Shown here piece by piece: positions 36,171-46,454 of a stretch of DNA of 64,000 nt. This DNA is from Gnetum montanum (taxonomy: Eukaryota > Streptophyta > Gnetopsida > Gnetales > Gnetaceae). Made by a program: the position numbers and the translations under genes. The stretch lies in assembly GCA_015680685.1 (NCBI GenBank), contig MNCI01023332.1, positions 5,163-69,162 of the forward strand, written 5' to 3'. Every line of letters starts with the position of its first letter. Within the stretch, counting starts at the first letter, position 1. The notes under the pieces are model-generated. The model searched no databases. It was given only the letters and a program-made list of their open reading frames with translations, and had not been told where the DNA came from.

Positions 36171-38155
36171 ATGCCTCTCCTACAAGATTACAATAATGCA
36201 ACACCTAGTAAGGAAATTCATTGGAGAACCAATGAATTATATGACAATAAAGATTGGAGTACGCAACCTGAGGTGGGGGTTTCTTATAAACATAAATGAA
36301 GGCAACATTGTCCCAACGCATGAAAGCATAACTTATGTGATCACGATGAACCCCCACTAGCCACTACAAGCCTAACACAAATACAAGAGGCTGTTCGAAT
36401 TTCCTGTAGGCATCGTAAAGAGAGTCGTCTACCCAGGCTCGATTTAAACAACTTCCATAATTTTTTAGAAGGCTATGACTTGGATCCGCATCAACATTTA
36501 CAAGCCTTCTATGATGCCTGCACATGGAAAAACATTGATAATGGTTGGCAAAAACTCAAGCTCTTCCCTATGACACTCGTTGGCCAAGCAAAAGTATGGT
36601 ATAGATCGTTAAAAAAAAATTCAATATGATGCTGGCCAACAATGGTATAACTCTTTAACAAAAGATATCAAACCTATGCAAGAGTGTCAACCTTGAGGAA
36701 ACAAATCCAAGAGTGGAAACAAGCACAACATGAACCCTTGGACATGGCCTTAGAAGGATATTATGCACTATTAAACAAATTTCTAGGCCATGAGTTCTTC
36801 AAAGAAAGGCTAATGTACCATATCATTGAGGGCTTTGTGATGAAATAATAGAGACCTTAGGGATGTATGCCCAAGTTTAACTATACGAATTACGAACCCA
36901 TCAAGTCCAAGAGCTTATTAAGCGGGTAGCAAAAGAAGAAGGAGAAATGGCTAGATGGGAGAGTGTTGAAAAATAACAACGAGACCAGAATCTCAACTTA
37001 ACAAAGGTCCATAATCATAAAAAGGAGAAATAAACCTATCTCAAGGAGGAAAAATCATCTTTTCCAACACAACAATCACTAGAAGAAGTCAAGGAAAAGA
37101 TCAATAAGATGTTGGAATGGACACATAAGAAGTGTGGAGAATTTATCGATATTATTAGAGACAGAGTTTTGAAAACCTGAGAAATAGGACAAAGTATCAC
37201 TAGACAATTGGAAAGAAGGAATAAGGAGAATAAGAGCTCAACTGCCAATCATACATATGAATGCAACATTTTCCTATATGATCACCCCAAGGGCTAGTGC
37301 CCAATCTTGTTACATTTATATGAGCATTGGGAAAATACATTACACCCAGAGTTTGTACAAAGATATTGTGTTTGATCACAGTGGCAACAATCCTAGTCGT
37401 GGGGGAAGTCATCCCTAAACTAGAGACACCCTTTATATCATTCGAATCCAAATGCTTATCGAGTCTAATACCCTGTTTCTCCAACTGGGCCAACATACCC
37501 TATCTCACTACATTATCATTCTTCTCAATACTATCAACCCATGTCTTCAACACAACCACCGCCTTGTGCACCTTACACTTCTCCTAATTTTCAACATTCT
37601 CATATTTTTCCTCCTTCTACATCGTCACCAACTGTTCCTAAGGTGTCTGCACCACAACAACAACCGTCAAACGTTACTTGTGCTACTATTGCCAACAGCA
37701 GTGAGAGACCTCAACAACATCGAAGGCGTCCCTTCTTTAGAAATGACCCTTGGAAGGGACAACACAACTCCAAGGCCACTGCATCCTCCAACTCAACACA
37801 AGTCCAACCCTATGGTGCATCCTTATCTTCGAACCCAACACATCATGTTACTTCATTAGAGCCACTAATTAACACTCCAACAACCATATGGCCCAATGAA
37901 CATAGGCATGGAAGGTAACATCCTGATCCTTGCATACCATATTACGGTCACAAACATCATAGTGGGTCAACTCTTTACCCAAGAACCACATCTTACAAAT
38001 TGCGCCACTATGCTTACTATAATCAAGTGTGTGAACCCCAATGGGATAAGTATGACCAAGTTCCAATATTTCCAACATGCAAGGATCCTCATCTTTCATT
38101 TATTAATCCTTGCCATGCTCAAATGTTTAGTTATGGGGGATATCCCCCATTTTAA
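36171..38155 (+). pseudogene. Element F gag
   Basis: It starts MPLLQDYNNATPSKEIHWR at 36171 (compare A, MSHSRGNDYELSSAPIHWR). The capsid core at about 36440-36620 reads RLDLNNFHNFLEGYDLDPHQ then QKLKLFPMTLVGQAKVWYRS. Next come YARVSTLRKQIQEWKQAQHE and ERLMYHIIEGFV (to about 36845), a charged middle part, a Pro/Ser/Gln-rich part (37541-37918) and a His/Tyr-rich end (about 37925-38100) that stops at FSYGGYPPF (38155). Only a handful of stops; it is the least decayed gag of the tRNA-Asp group. No zinc knuckle seen. No protease follows. Confidence 0.85.
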
Positions 38156-38853
38156 TAACAAGCCAGATTAATAAATATTTTTCATTTTCTTCAATTTTAC
38201 AACTTTTTGTTTTCCAGTTTTTCCTTTTTCAATTTCTTATTTTATCTTTTTGTCTTTTTACATTTTTATAATTAATCTCATCTATGAATAAAACACTCAT
38301 GTGGATCCTTGGTTGAGGTGTGTTCTATGTTATTGAGTCTTTAGTGATCAATTATTTGGACAGTGAGCCCATTACACCCACTCATCCATTCTACAAATAA
38401 GAGGTTCTATTCGAGGGTATAGTGATATTCTTGACATTCTTAAAACCTTAAAAATTATTATTTTTTTCATTGTACCCAAAATTAAGAAGGATGGACCAAG
38501 AGGGAATGATTAGGGTGTGACATCAAGGGGACTTGCAGATTCTCTTTGGTGACGTCTATGGGAGTTATCATGCAACGTGGTTGTACTAAGATCCTTGTAG
38601 ATCTAACAAAAAATGGGAGTAAGAGTAATCAAAAGGGCACTTAAAAATCCAATGTTGTTCTAGGGGGTCCCACTGGAAAGATATGCATCCATGCCCGAAG
38701 GTTGGCAGCTTCTCTAGATCCAACAATCAAAAAAAAAGGAAGAAAGAAAAAAAACAAAGAAAAGTGTCACAAAAAAAAATCACTCCTCCCTTGAATAAAA
38801 TGTCAAGTGATTGTACACCTTTTTGTTATGGTACTCTCATTTTTTCTCATCAT
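38156..38853 (+). other. Element F spacer, left part
   Basis: Non-coding, T-rich at first. GTGTGACATCAAGGGGACT (38515) and the CATCCATGCCCGAAGGTTGG stretch (38687) match the post-pol spacers of B and H. Purine-rich run at 38730-38780. Element C begins at 38854. Confidence 0.7.
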
Positions 38854-40490
38854 TGTACTGACCTAAATCATCAGTGTAAGGTTGGAAGGGAAATAGACAC
38901 CGAAAGATCGTCGGGCAGACACAACTGATGCTTCCTTCGCCCAAGGGCAAGCTAAAAAGTAAACGAAGGTAGAGTGCCTTGGATGGTCTGCACACAAATC
39001 AACCAAGGACTTCCCCAAGTGTAAGCTACTGTTAGCACTGGGGTTATTGTAAACGATGTCTTAAAACATATAAATGTGTGTAAAATGTAAACATGAGCCG
39101 TAAGACGTAAATGTAAACGTAAGGTGTAAAAAAACGTAAACTAAACTAAACGTGTAAACTGAATGTAAAATAAATGTAAGTAGAAATGTAAACAAAATGT
39201 AAAACATAAAATGAAAATAATGTTTGGTTGGAAAAATGAACAGAATTGTATTGCTTAGAAAAGATGTGCACCGGTCAAAGCGTAGCTGCATGTAGATGGC
39301 AGATCAAATGCCTAGCCCTTTGGTGGTGTAACGTGATGATGTGATGATGTGATGTGATGAATGTGAGAAGTGCTTGGATGCCAACAGTCAGGTGTGTCGA
39401 GTGCCCAAAGATTGTAGGTTCTTGTTGTATGTTTTTAGAATTGCCAGAGTCTCCAATTGCCAACCCCGATTTATGTGAATTGACAGGGTATTTATAGGGT
39501 TGGGTTAGGCTCAAGCACAGAATTCAAGAATGGAATCAATGGCTAAAGAGATGAGAGGAAAGTAGATCTAGTGACATGTGTCCAATGGATAGTTATTCAC
39601 GAGTTGGATGTGTGTCAGACAGTTGTGCATGAGTTGGATGTGTGTCGGAAAACTACGTTTTTGACCAGGTGCATTGCATTTTACAACTCGTGGGTTACTC
39701 AAGCCCATGAAAGTACATTTAATTTAGACCATGAGGGCTTGACATGCCCACAAATGGGGATTTTCAATGAAATTTACAACAAGAGAAATTTGACCTAGCT
39801 TGCTTGACCATGGATTGAGTGTTGCGGGATGTCGAGATGTCAATTTAAGGCTGTTCGAGGTATCTCTGTTTGACCAGGGCTTCCAACGTGAGTTGTTTGG
39901 CTTCAGTGTGTCTTTAGCATGTGTTTGAAGTGTTTTCATGCAAGCGTGACTAGAATTCATGCAACAATCACGCTGGGTGTGACCCTAGCATGATCTAAGT
40001 GTGAGTCATGTTGGGCAGTCACGCTGGGCATGACCTCAGCGTGACTTAAGGATGAGATGGAAAAAATGTAATTTCTGACACCAAATTTGGAATTTTTTGA
40101 AGCCTATTTTTAAGTATAACTGCTGCTTGCCTGTGTGTGATCTAGATTTGGAAATTTGAGCTTGAATGTGTCTAGTTTGGAGCTCTTTTTGGGTAGGTCA
40201 CACTGTGGTCACGCTCAGCATGACCTACAGCGTGACCTAAAAACTTACAATTTTGGATGCTGGATGCTGAACACTGGAATTTTTGAACTTTGAGAAATTG
40301 TCTTCCACTTTTGGTTTAATTTTGGTTTTATTTTGGTTTTATTAGAGTTGTTCATTTTGAGGATGAGCAAACTGCCTTAGGTAGGCTAGGTGTGAGCTCA
40401 ATGCCTTAGCCAAATTTTTCCTTCTGAATGCTCGAAAGGGCTTAAGTCATTTTCAATTTAAAGTGCTAGGCTGAAATTGGTGGTGTTTCA
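38854..40490 (-). repeat. Element C 3' LTR
   Basis: 1637 bp, on the minus strand from TGAAACACCACC to GTCAGTACA. TATA box CTATAAATA is the complement of 39489-39497. AGCGTGACC and its complement recur at 39960-40050 and 40195-40245. It holds about 200 bp more than the 5' copy, mainly in this AGCGTGAC-rich part, so arrays have changed length since insertion. The stretch 39061-39200 is rich in GTAAA words. Confidence 0.92.
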
Positions 40491-41929
40491 TTAGCCCCTC
40501 TTTGTTGATGTCTGGAGGAATCCACCCAAGAGGCATCAACAAAGAAGTGCAAAACACCATGAACAACCAAGTACCAAACATTAACCATCAGCCCTTAGCT
40601 GGATGTCATCACACCATTTTCAAAAGTACATGGGATTGAGGGAATGTGGTTCAGGATGCAAGGGATTGTAACCGAGGGAAGCCAGGAATTGATCAAGGGT
40701 GATAATTACTATTGAAATTGTGGGAGAGGAATTCTCTTGCATGAACAAGTTATGTCATTGGTCCTTGTCAACAACTAGGTTTTCATCAGACTCAAAACCA
40801 AGACATAGGAGGTGTGTTCTTTGGAGAAATGGGACTCTTATAGAGTATTTGCAGGGCCCGTTGTAAAAAGCCAAAGCTATATGATGATGTGCAACATCAT
40901 CTCTTTGAGATACAAGTGTAACTATTTTCAAGATAATTTCCTTCTTGCCTGGGGCTTGTATGAGAAGAGCTAGCAATCCATGGTTTACGATCTTAACGGG
41001 GTCATGAAGACATTTTCCATGCATTTTTTCTCTTTAACCCTTTTGTTCTTTTTCTCTTTGTTTTTCTTGTTTGTTTCTTCTTTTCTATTGTTTTTTCTTT
41101 TCTTTGTCTTTCTTTTTCTTTTATTTTTCTTTTTTTTCGATCTTTTTGAAAGAGCTTGTTTTTTGTACCATGCTTGTGTATGAGCACTTACATTTTGCAT
41201 CATGTACTATGTATTGTGTTTTGCGTAGCAACTGCTCAAAGAGCTACAGTGTGCAACAGTGTATCAAGAGTTTTGAGGTGAGCAGAATGTATCAAGGGGA
41301 CATAATTGAATAGGCTAAGGGGAGCATGATGGGGAAATAGGGGATGTATCAGGAATCGGGAATGTACTTATGAACGGATTGATTAACCCAGTTACGTGCG
41401 TCAGAAAGAATGTGATACCTTGTCATCATGATAAAGTGCATCCATGTACGAACACTTGAAGAGTATCATCCTACAAACACAACTCCAAGAAGACAGGAAA
41501 AACACAAATGAAATGGTTAGCTAAGCACTTTAAACAAGGAGATGGAGCCATAGAATCATGAACAGAAATTTTCAATGCAGACAAAATTATGAACAACATC
41601 AGCTTCATTAGTATCCATGAGACAAATCATGCAGCAAGTCTTTGTGGAACAGGAATAGCTAACTACAACAACACATCTTTTTAAGTTTTTCCTAATGGTC
41701 AGGGATGTCACCAATTTATAGTATTAGCAGACTTTTGTGGGTTAGTTTCACGTTGTAACCACTTGGATGGTGCCAGTTTAGCATCGTAGCGGATGGTGCA
41801 TTGTTAGTTTATAGTTGTAGTAGACTGTAAAAAGGAAAACTAGTTTATAGTCTTAGTGGACTCTAGGTGCTAGTTTCACATCATGGCAGATAGATGTGGT
41901 AGTTTAGTATCATACCAGATGGAGCTCTG
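40491..41929 (-). other. Element C 3' untranslated region
   Basis: Non-coding. The polypurine tract AAAGAGGGGCTAA (complement of 40491-40503) touches the LTR. 41017-41150 is an almost pure pyrimidine run on the plus strand (TTTTTCTTT words), so the Lys/Arg-rich or Phe/Leu-rich frames there are artefacts. 41700-41930 holds an older, decayed series of AGTTTANNNTCNTAG words that leads into the ordered tandem array. Confidence 0.7.
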
Positions 41930-42192
41930 TGGTGTCGTTTTATCGTCATGACTCCAGGATAATCTATGGTATCATTTTTAAGTCATGATGTCAGGACTAC
42001 TCTGTGGTATCAGTTTTAAGTCATGATGCCAGGACTACTCTATGGTATTAGTTTTAAGTCATGATGCCAGGACTACTCTATGGTATTAGTTTTAAGTCAT
42101 GATGCCAAGACTACTCTGTGGTATCAGTTTTAAGTCATGATGCCAAGAATGCTCTGTGGTATCAGTTTTAAGTCATGATGCTAGGACTATGA
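41930..42192. repeat. 38-bp tandem array in element C
   Basis: About seven units of 38 bp, each with CTCTGTGGTATCAGTTTTAA then GTCATGATGCCAGGACTA. Inner units differ by one to three bases; the first two are shorter and more diverged. It lies between the integrase end and the LTR, where Tat/Ogre elements are known to carry tandem repeats that can seed satellites. Confidence 0.92.
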
Positions 42193-42249
42193 TGTACCTC
42201 AAGTTTGTTACACATAGTACCTTTTCAAGTACAAGTGGTTTGTAGGATT

Positions 42250-43299
42250 GGCGAACTCATTTCCGTCCATGTCAGCAAGTTTGAATACTCCATTGTTGTA
42301 TGCCTTGGTGACTAAGTAAGGCCCTTCCCAGTTGGCTAAGAATTTATCTGGTGTTCTCAGGCAGCCTTAAGGACTAGATCTTCTTCTTTGATAGGGCATT
42401 TATGGAGATCGTGCTTGTGCCTTTTCCTCTATTGTTTTTGGTACCATTCAATTTGATCAAGCATTCGTACACGTTCCTCCTCTACCAAATTGAGGTTAGC
42501 AATGTGCAATTCATTATTTTAACTTTCATTGAGGAGGCTGGAGAGAGCTATCCACAATGAGGGCGCCTACAATTCTAAAGGTAAAATAGCTTTAGATCCA
42601 TACACAAGGCTATATGGAGTTTTACCTACGGATGTTCGATGTGTCATTCTATAAGCCCATAATGCGTAGATTAATTGTTCATGACATCGCTTCTTGCTCT
42701 GATTCAGCATTTTTTTGAGCACCATGATGACAGTTTTGTTTGTAACCTCTGCTTGACCATTGCTCTATGGGTAGTAATGTGATGAAAATGCATGTTTAAT
42801 GCCCAGACTTTCACAAAAGGTTTTGGTATCTACACTGCTGAATTGTGGCCCATTGTTGGTAATGATGGTCATTGGAATACCAAAACAAGTAAGGATATTT
42901 TCCATTATGAAGGTGCAAATGTGTTTTGACGTGGTCTTCCTAAGAGGAATAGCTTCCACCCACTTTGTGGAATATTTAGTCATAGTGATAATGAAGCTAT
43001 GGCCTACTAAAGATGATGGCATTATTGGTCCAATTAAGTATAAACCCCATTTTTGGAATGGTGATGTGATTTGTGTGGTATGCAATTCATTGGGTGGCAC
43101 ATGTATTAGATTATCATGCTTTTGGCAAATGTCACATGTTCTGACCTTGGAGACGAAATCATATTCCATGTGTGGCCAGTAGTAACCTAAGCACCTAATC
43201 TTTGTTGCCATTGCTTTAGGTGCTATGTGTCCTCCACAAAGTCCTTCGTGGATTTTTTCTACGATCGTTTGACCGTCAATGCTACTAACACACATTAGT
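42250..43299 (-). pseudogene. Element C integrase
   Basis: Zinc finger: HEGLCGGHIAPKAMATKI then CDICQKH (about 43105-43245), HHCC pattern kept. Core: KWGLYLIGPIMPSSLVGH (about 43000-43055), where the first catalytic Asp is Tyr; IITNNGPQF (about 42845-42870), where the second is Asn; SNGQAEVTNK (about 42745), where Glu is kept. The frame is open down to 42765 and continues past one stop with VYGSKAILPLEL to about 42580. The C-terminal tail goes to about 42250. Open over more than 300 codons together with RNase H, yet catalytically dead by these residues. Confidence 0.9.
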
Positions 43300-43990
43300 A
43301 GAATACCTTCATATGATTTATGACACAAGGCATCTCCCATTAATGCGTATTGGCAGGAAAATTTTTGTATGGCATCTTTTTGAGCATTTGTCAAGTGTTG
43401 TAGAGGTTCACCTCTTAGAAGATACTCTTTTATGTCATCATACCATTCTATTGCATGTGTTGTACTAACAGATGCTATAGGTACTTCATTTAGAGTGTTA
43501 ATTACAGGTTTGGCACAACTAGTTATAGAACTAGGTAATGCATGGAACATTTCAGGTGTCATGTTTAAGGCTAGTGTGGCAAGTGCATCTGCAATGGTGT
43601 TTTTGCTTCTAGGGATGTGTTGTATATCCACTTTTACAAGTTGCCTCACTACATGTTTGGTCAAATCACAGTACAGTTGTAAATGGAGAGCTTTGCATGT
43701 GTAGACCTCAGTGACTTGATTAATAACTAATTGCGAATCACCTCGAACTACAAGGCATGAGATTCCCAAAGTTAACACTACTTGAAGTCCTCTAAGAAGA
43801 CCTTCGTATTCTGCTATATTATTGGTGCAAGGAAAGTTTAAGCGGTAGGCGGAAGGTTGGATTTCTCTAGAGGGATATGTTAAAATGGCTGCAACACTTC
43901 CTCCTTGAGAGGTTGAAGCTCCATCGAAGTAGAGGATTGCCTCATAATCATTAGGTACGATGTCTACACTATTAACATTTCATCTAGGAA
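43300..43990 (-). pseudogene. Element C archaeal-type RNase H
   Basis: It cuts RNA in RNA/DNA hybrids. All four acidic positions are visible: YFDGAST (about 43925), NIAEYEGLL (about 43810), VRGDSQLVINQ (about 43735), TIADALATLA (about 43590). The HIPRSKN motif before the last one is typical of the additional RNase H that Tat elements gained next to integrase. From 43778 the frame is open into integrase. Between RT and this domain the older RNase H copy (about 44000-44400) is decayed. Confidence 0.85.
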
Positions 43991-43999
43991 TTCAAGATT

Positions 44000-45692
44000 T
44001 ATTGTTTCTTGATTGTGCATTGGCGAGACAATTAGTTGTGTGGCTATTGCTTGACCTTTTGTGGAAGATTGAGTGACATAGTGCAAATCAAACTCTGCGA
44101 TCATTGCTTTTCACCTAGCTAACCTACTTGACTCATAGATATTATTAGTAATGGCATAGAGAACATTATCCTTACAAATGATGTAAACCTAATTACGGAA
44201 GAGATAATGCTGTCATTTCTTCAAGGAGAAGACAAGGGCGAGGTATGATTTTTTTATGTCATTGTATCATTGTTCATAGGCTATTAAAGCATGAATTAGA
44301 TAATATACAGGGATCTTGGCTCCATCTTGATGTTTTTGACAGAGCATGGATGCGATGGATGAACCGGAAGTTACAAGATAGATGTAGAAAGGTTTTTCAC
44401 TTTGTGGAGGATAAACAGTTGGTAGTTGGGCCAACTCTTGTTTTATGTTCTCGAATGCTTCTTAACATTGTTGAGTCCATTGGAAATGTACATCCTTTCG
44501 TAATAGATGTTGCATGAGACTCATCTTATCCATCAGCCTTTCGATAAAGTGTATGATGAATTGCAGTCTACCTTGGAGGCCACGTAGTTCGGTAAGGTTT
44601 CTTGGAGGTTGCATATTGGTTATTACTTTGACCTTATCGGGGTCTACTTGTATCCCTGTTTTGGAGACTAGGAAACCAAGAATTTTCCCGTTTTAACACC
44701 AAAGACACACTTTTTTGGGTTGAGCCTAAGGTCATATTTGACACAACGTTTAAGAACTAAGTCTAGATCTTCTACATGTCATTCAGTTGTTGTAGATTTG
44801 ACTGCTATATCATCAACATAATCATTGAGAAAATTGAGCATGTAATCACTAAATATGTATGTTATTGCTCATTGATATGTAGCACTTGAAATTTTAAGGC
44901 CAAATGACATCATCGTGTAACAGAATGTCCCCCAAGGTGTCATAAAAGTTGTCCTAAGTTGATGCTCTAGATTAATTCTTATTTGATCGTAGCTCAAAAA
45001 TCTGTCCATGAAGGAAAATAGTGCATGCCCAACAGTCGTGTCAATAAGTTGATCAATACTAAGTAATGGGAAATCATCTTTTATAGTGGTTATATTGAGA
45101 TCACGAAAGTCAATGCATATGTGTATATTACCATTCTTCTTGGGGACTACAACAATGTTTGATACCCAATTGGAATAGTCAACAGCTCAAATGAAACTAA
45201 CTTAGTAGAGCTTTGTGATTTCAACGTGGACTGCTAATGCCACTTCAGGTCTAACCTTTTGTGCTTTTTTCTTTATAGGTTTAATTTTTTCATCAAGAAT
45301 AATGTTGTATTGGATGATCTGAGGGTCTAGTCCTGGCATGTCTGTATATGACCATGCGAACATTTTTATGTTATCTTTTAACACCTGAGTGATATCACCT
45401 ATGAGTTGTGGATCCATTAAGGCACTTAATTTCAATGTTCTGGCTTTACCATTAACCGTGGTAATGGGGATTTCAACCAAAGGATCTTTAATGATATTGT
45501 TAGCTTCTAGATCTAGAGTTTTAGCTACGTTTTTAGGCTAGTTTGACATTTCTTGAGTGGAGGCTATCAAATCGGTATAGGTAGATGGATTTAGATCCAA
45601 AGATTCTGGGTGGATTGCCCTTTCTACATCTCCATATGATCCATTAAGAGACAATATTGAGAGGATGTTTTTGGTGGCCATGGTGCTCACTC
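44000..45692 (-). pseudogene. Element C reverse transcriptase and linker
   Basis: The linker starts MATKNILSILSLNGSYGD at about 45681, just after an acceptor-like site. It continues through FAWSYTDMPGLDP (about 45340) to RT: VPKKNGNIHICIDFRDLN (about 45155), HALFSFMDRF, TPWGTFCYTMMSFGLK (about 44935), then YVDD (complement of 44809-44820) intact, KCVFGV, and LQGRLQFIIHFIERL (about 44560). Only a few stops, so RT is one of the better preserved enzymes in the window. The end toward 44000 is the decayed connection to RNase H. Confidence 0.88.
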
Positions 45693-45711
45693 CTGCCAAT
45701 TAAAACAAGAG
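45693..45711 (-). other. Acceptor-like site before element C RT
   Basis: Minus strand CTTGTTTTAATTGGCAG then GAGTGAGC, a pyrimidine-rich stretch and CAG directly upstream of the RT linker start. Ogre elements are known to splice out an intron between protease and RT; this could be the acceptor of such an intron. The donor near 51.7 kb was not found. Confidence 0.4.
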
Positions 45712-46454
45712 CGAAGTAAGAGACACTCCCTCGGTAGGAGAGTTATAAAGTGTAAATGAACATAGGATAATTAAGCTATGCACTGACAAATTTAGGAGAT
45801 GTGGTGGAAGTTATGGCAATTTAAGGCCATATCAAGTCACATGTTGACTTGCCATTTGAATTGAGTGTATGCACTCTTTTTAAAATTTTTGACTTGTAAA
45901 CTCTATATTTAAATTTTTGAGTGGACAATAAGGTCATGGAGATTTTAAATTTTTATGAAATTTTCAAGTGTTGTTATATGTTTATTTATTTTCTTTTATT
46001 TTTCAACACTTTCCTCCTTTGTTCATAAGAAATTTTGGTCCCAATTTTGGGGGATTGGAATGGCAAGGAAATTTGGGCAAGCATAAGGCAAAAGATATCT
46101 TTACACAACAACATGTAGTTAAAATGAGAAGATGAATTAAAATAAAATGGCCAAAAATAAAATAAATAAAATAAAATTATTAGGGAGGGATAGAAAAGAG
46201 AATTTTGAAAAAGAAAGCCTCATTTTGTCATTTTGAGTTGTTGGCAATTGGGGGAATAGCGTAAGTTCCAGAGTGCAACGTGAGCAAGGCATTAGTATCA
46301 ACATCAATGTGACCATGAAAGACAAGGGCAAGGAGAAGGCAATCAGGGGTAAGGGGAGGAAGTAGGTAGCCCTAGCTTTTGTGAAGGAGAGTGAAGAGCT
46401 CCTTCAACATCTTCCCCAAATCAGGGTTTCATCGTGAAAGAAGGCCCTGCATAG
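45712..46454 (+). other. Leader of the antisense gene in element C
   Basis: No coding frame supported on either strand. It is AT-rich at 45880-46230, with a TATA-like CTATATTTAAA at 45901. The last part, to GCCCTGCATAG at 46454 before GTAAAT, looks like a 5' untranslated exon. Confidence 0.4.

Noticed and set aside
39061-39291. Minus-strand Phe-rich frames, repeated at 55745-56061, that look like a conserved membrane protein
   Set aside because: They lie in the two LTR copies of C in a GTAAA-rich stretch; similarity is that of LTRs, not of a gene.
39571-39798. Plus-strand frame MTCVQWIVIHELDVC, also at 56340-56576
   Set aside because: Both copies are within the LTRs of C, antisense and upstream of the TATA box; kept open by chance in a repeated sequence.
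40980-41200. Open frames with Phe/Leu-rich (plus) or Lys/Arg-rich (minus) products
   Set aside because: They come from one pyrimidine/purine run; no domain and no conservation.
41930-42192. Regular repeats that might suggest a CRISPR array
   Set aside because: Units are head to tail without unique spacers, in a plant retroelement; it is a tandem repeat.
42799-43704. Plus-strand open frames opposite RNase H and integrase of C
   Set aside because: Shadows of the well-supported minus-strand domains.
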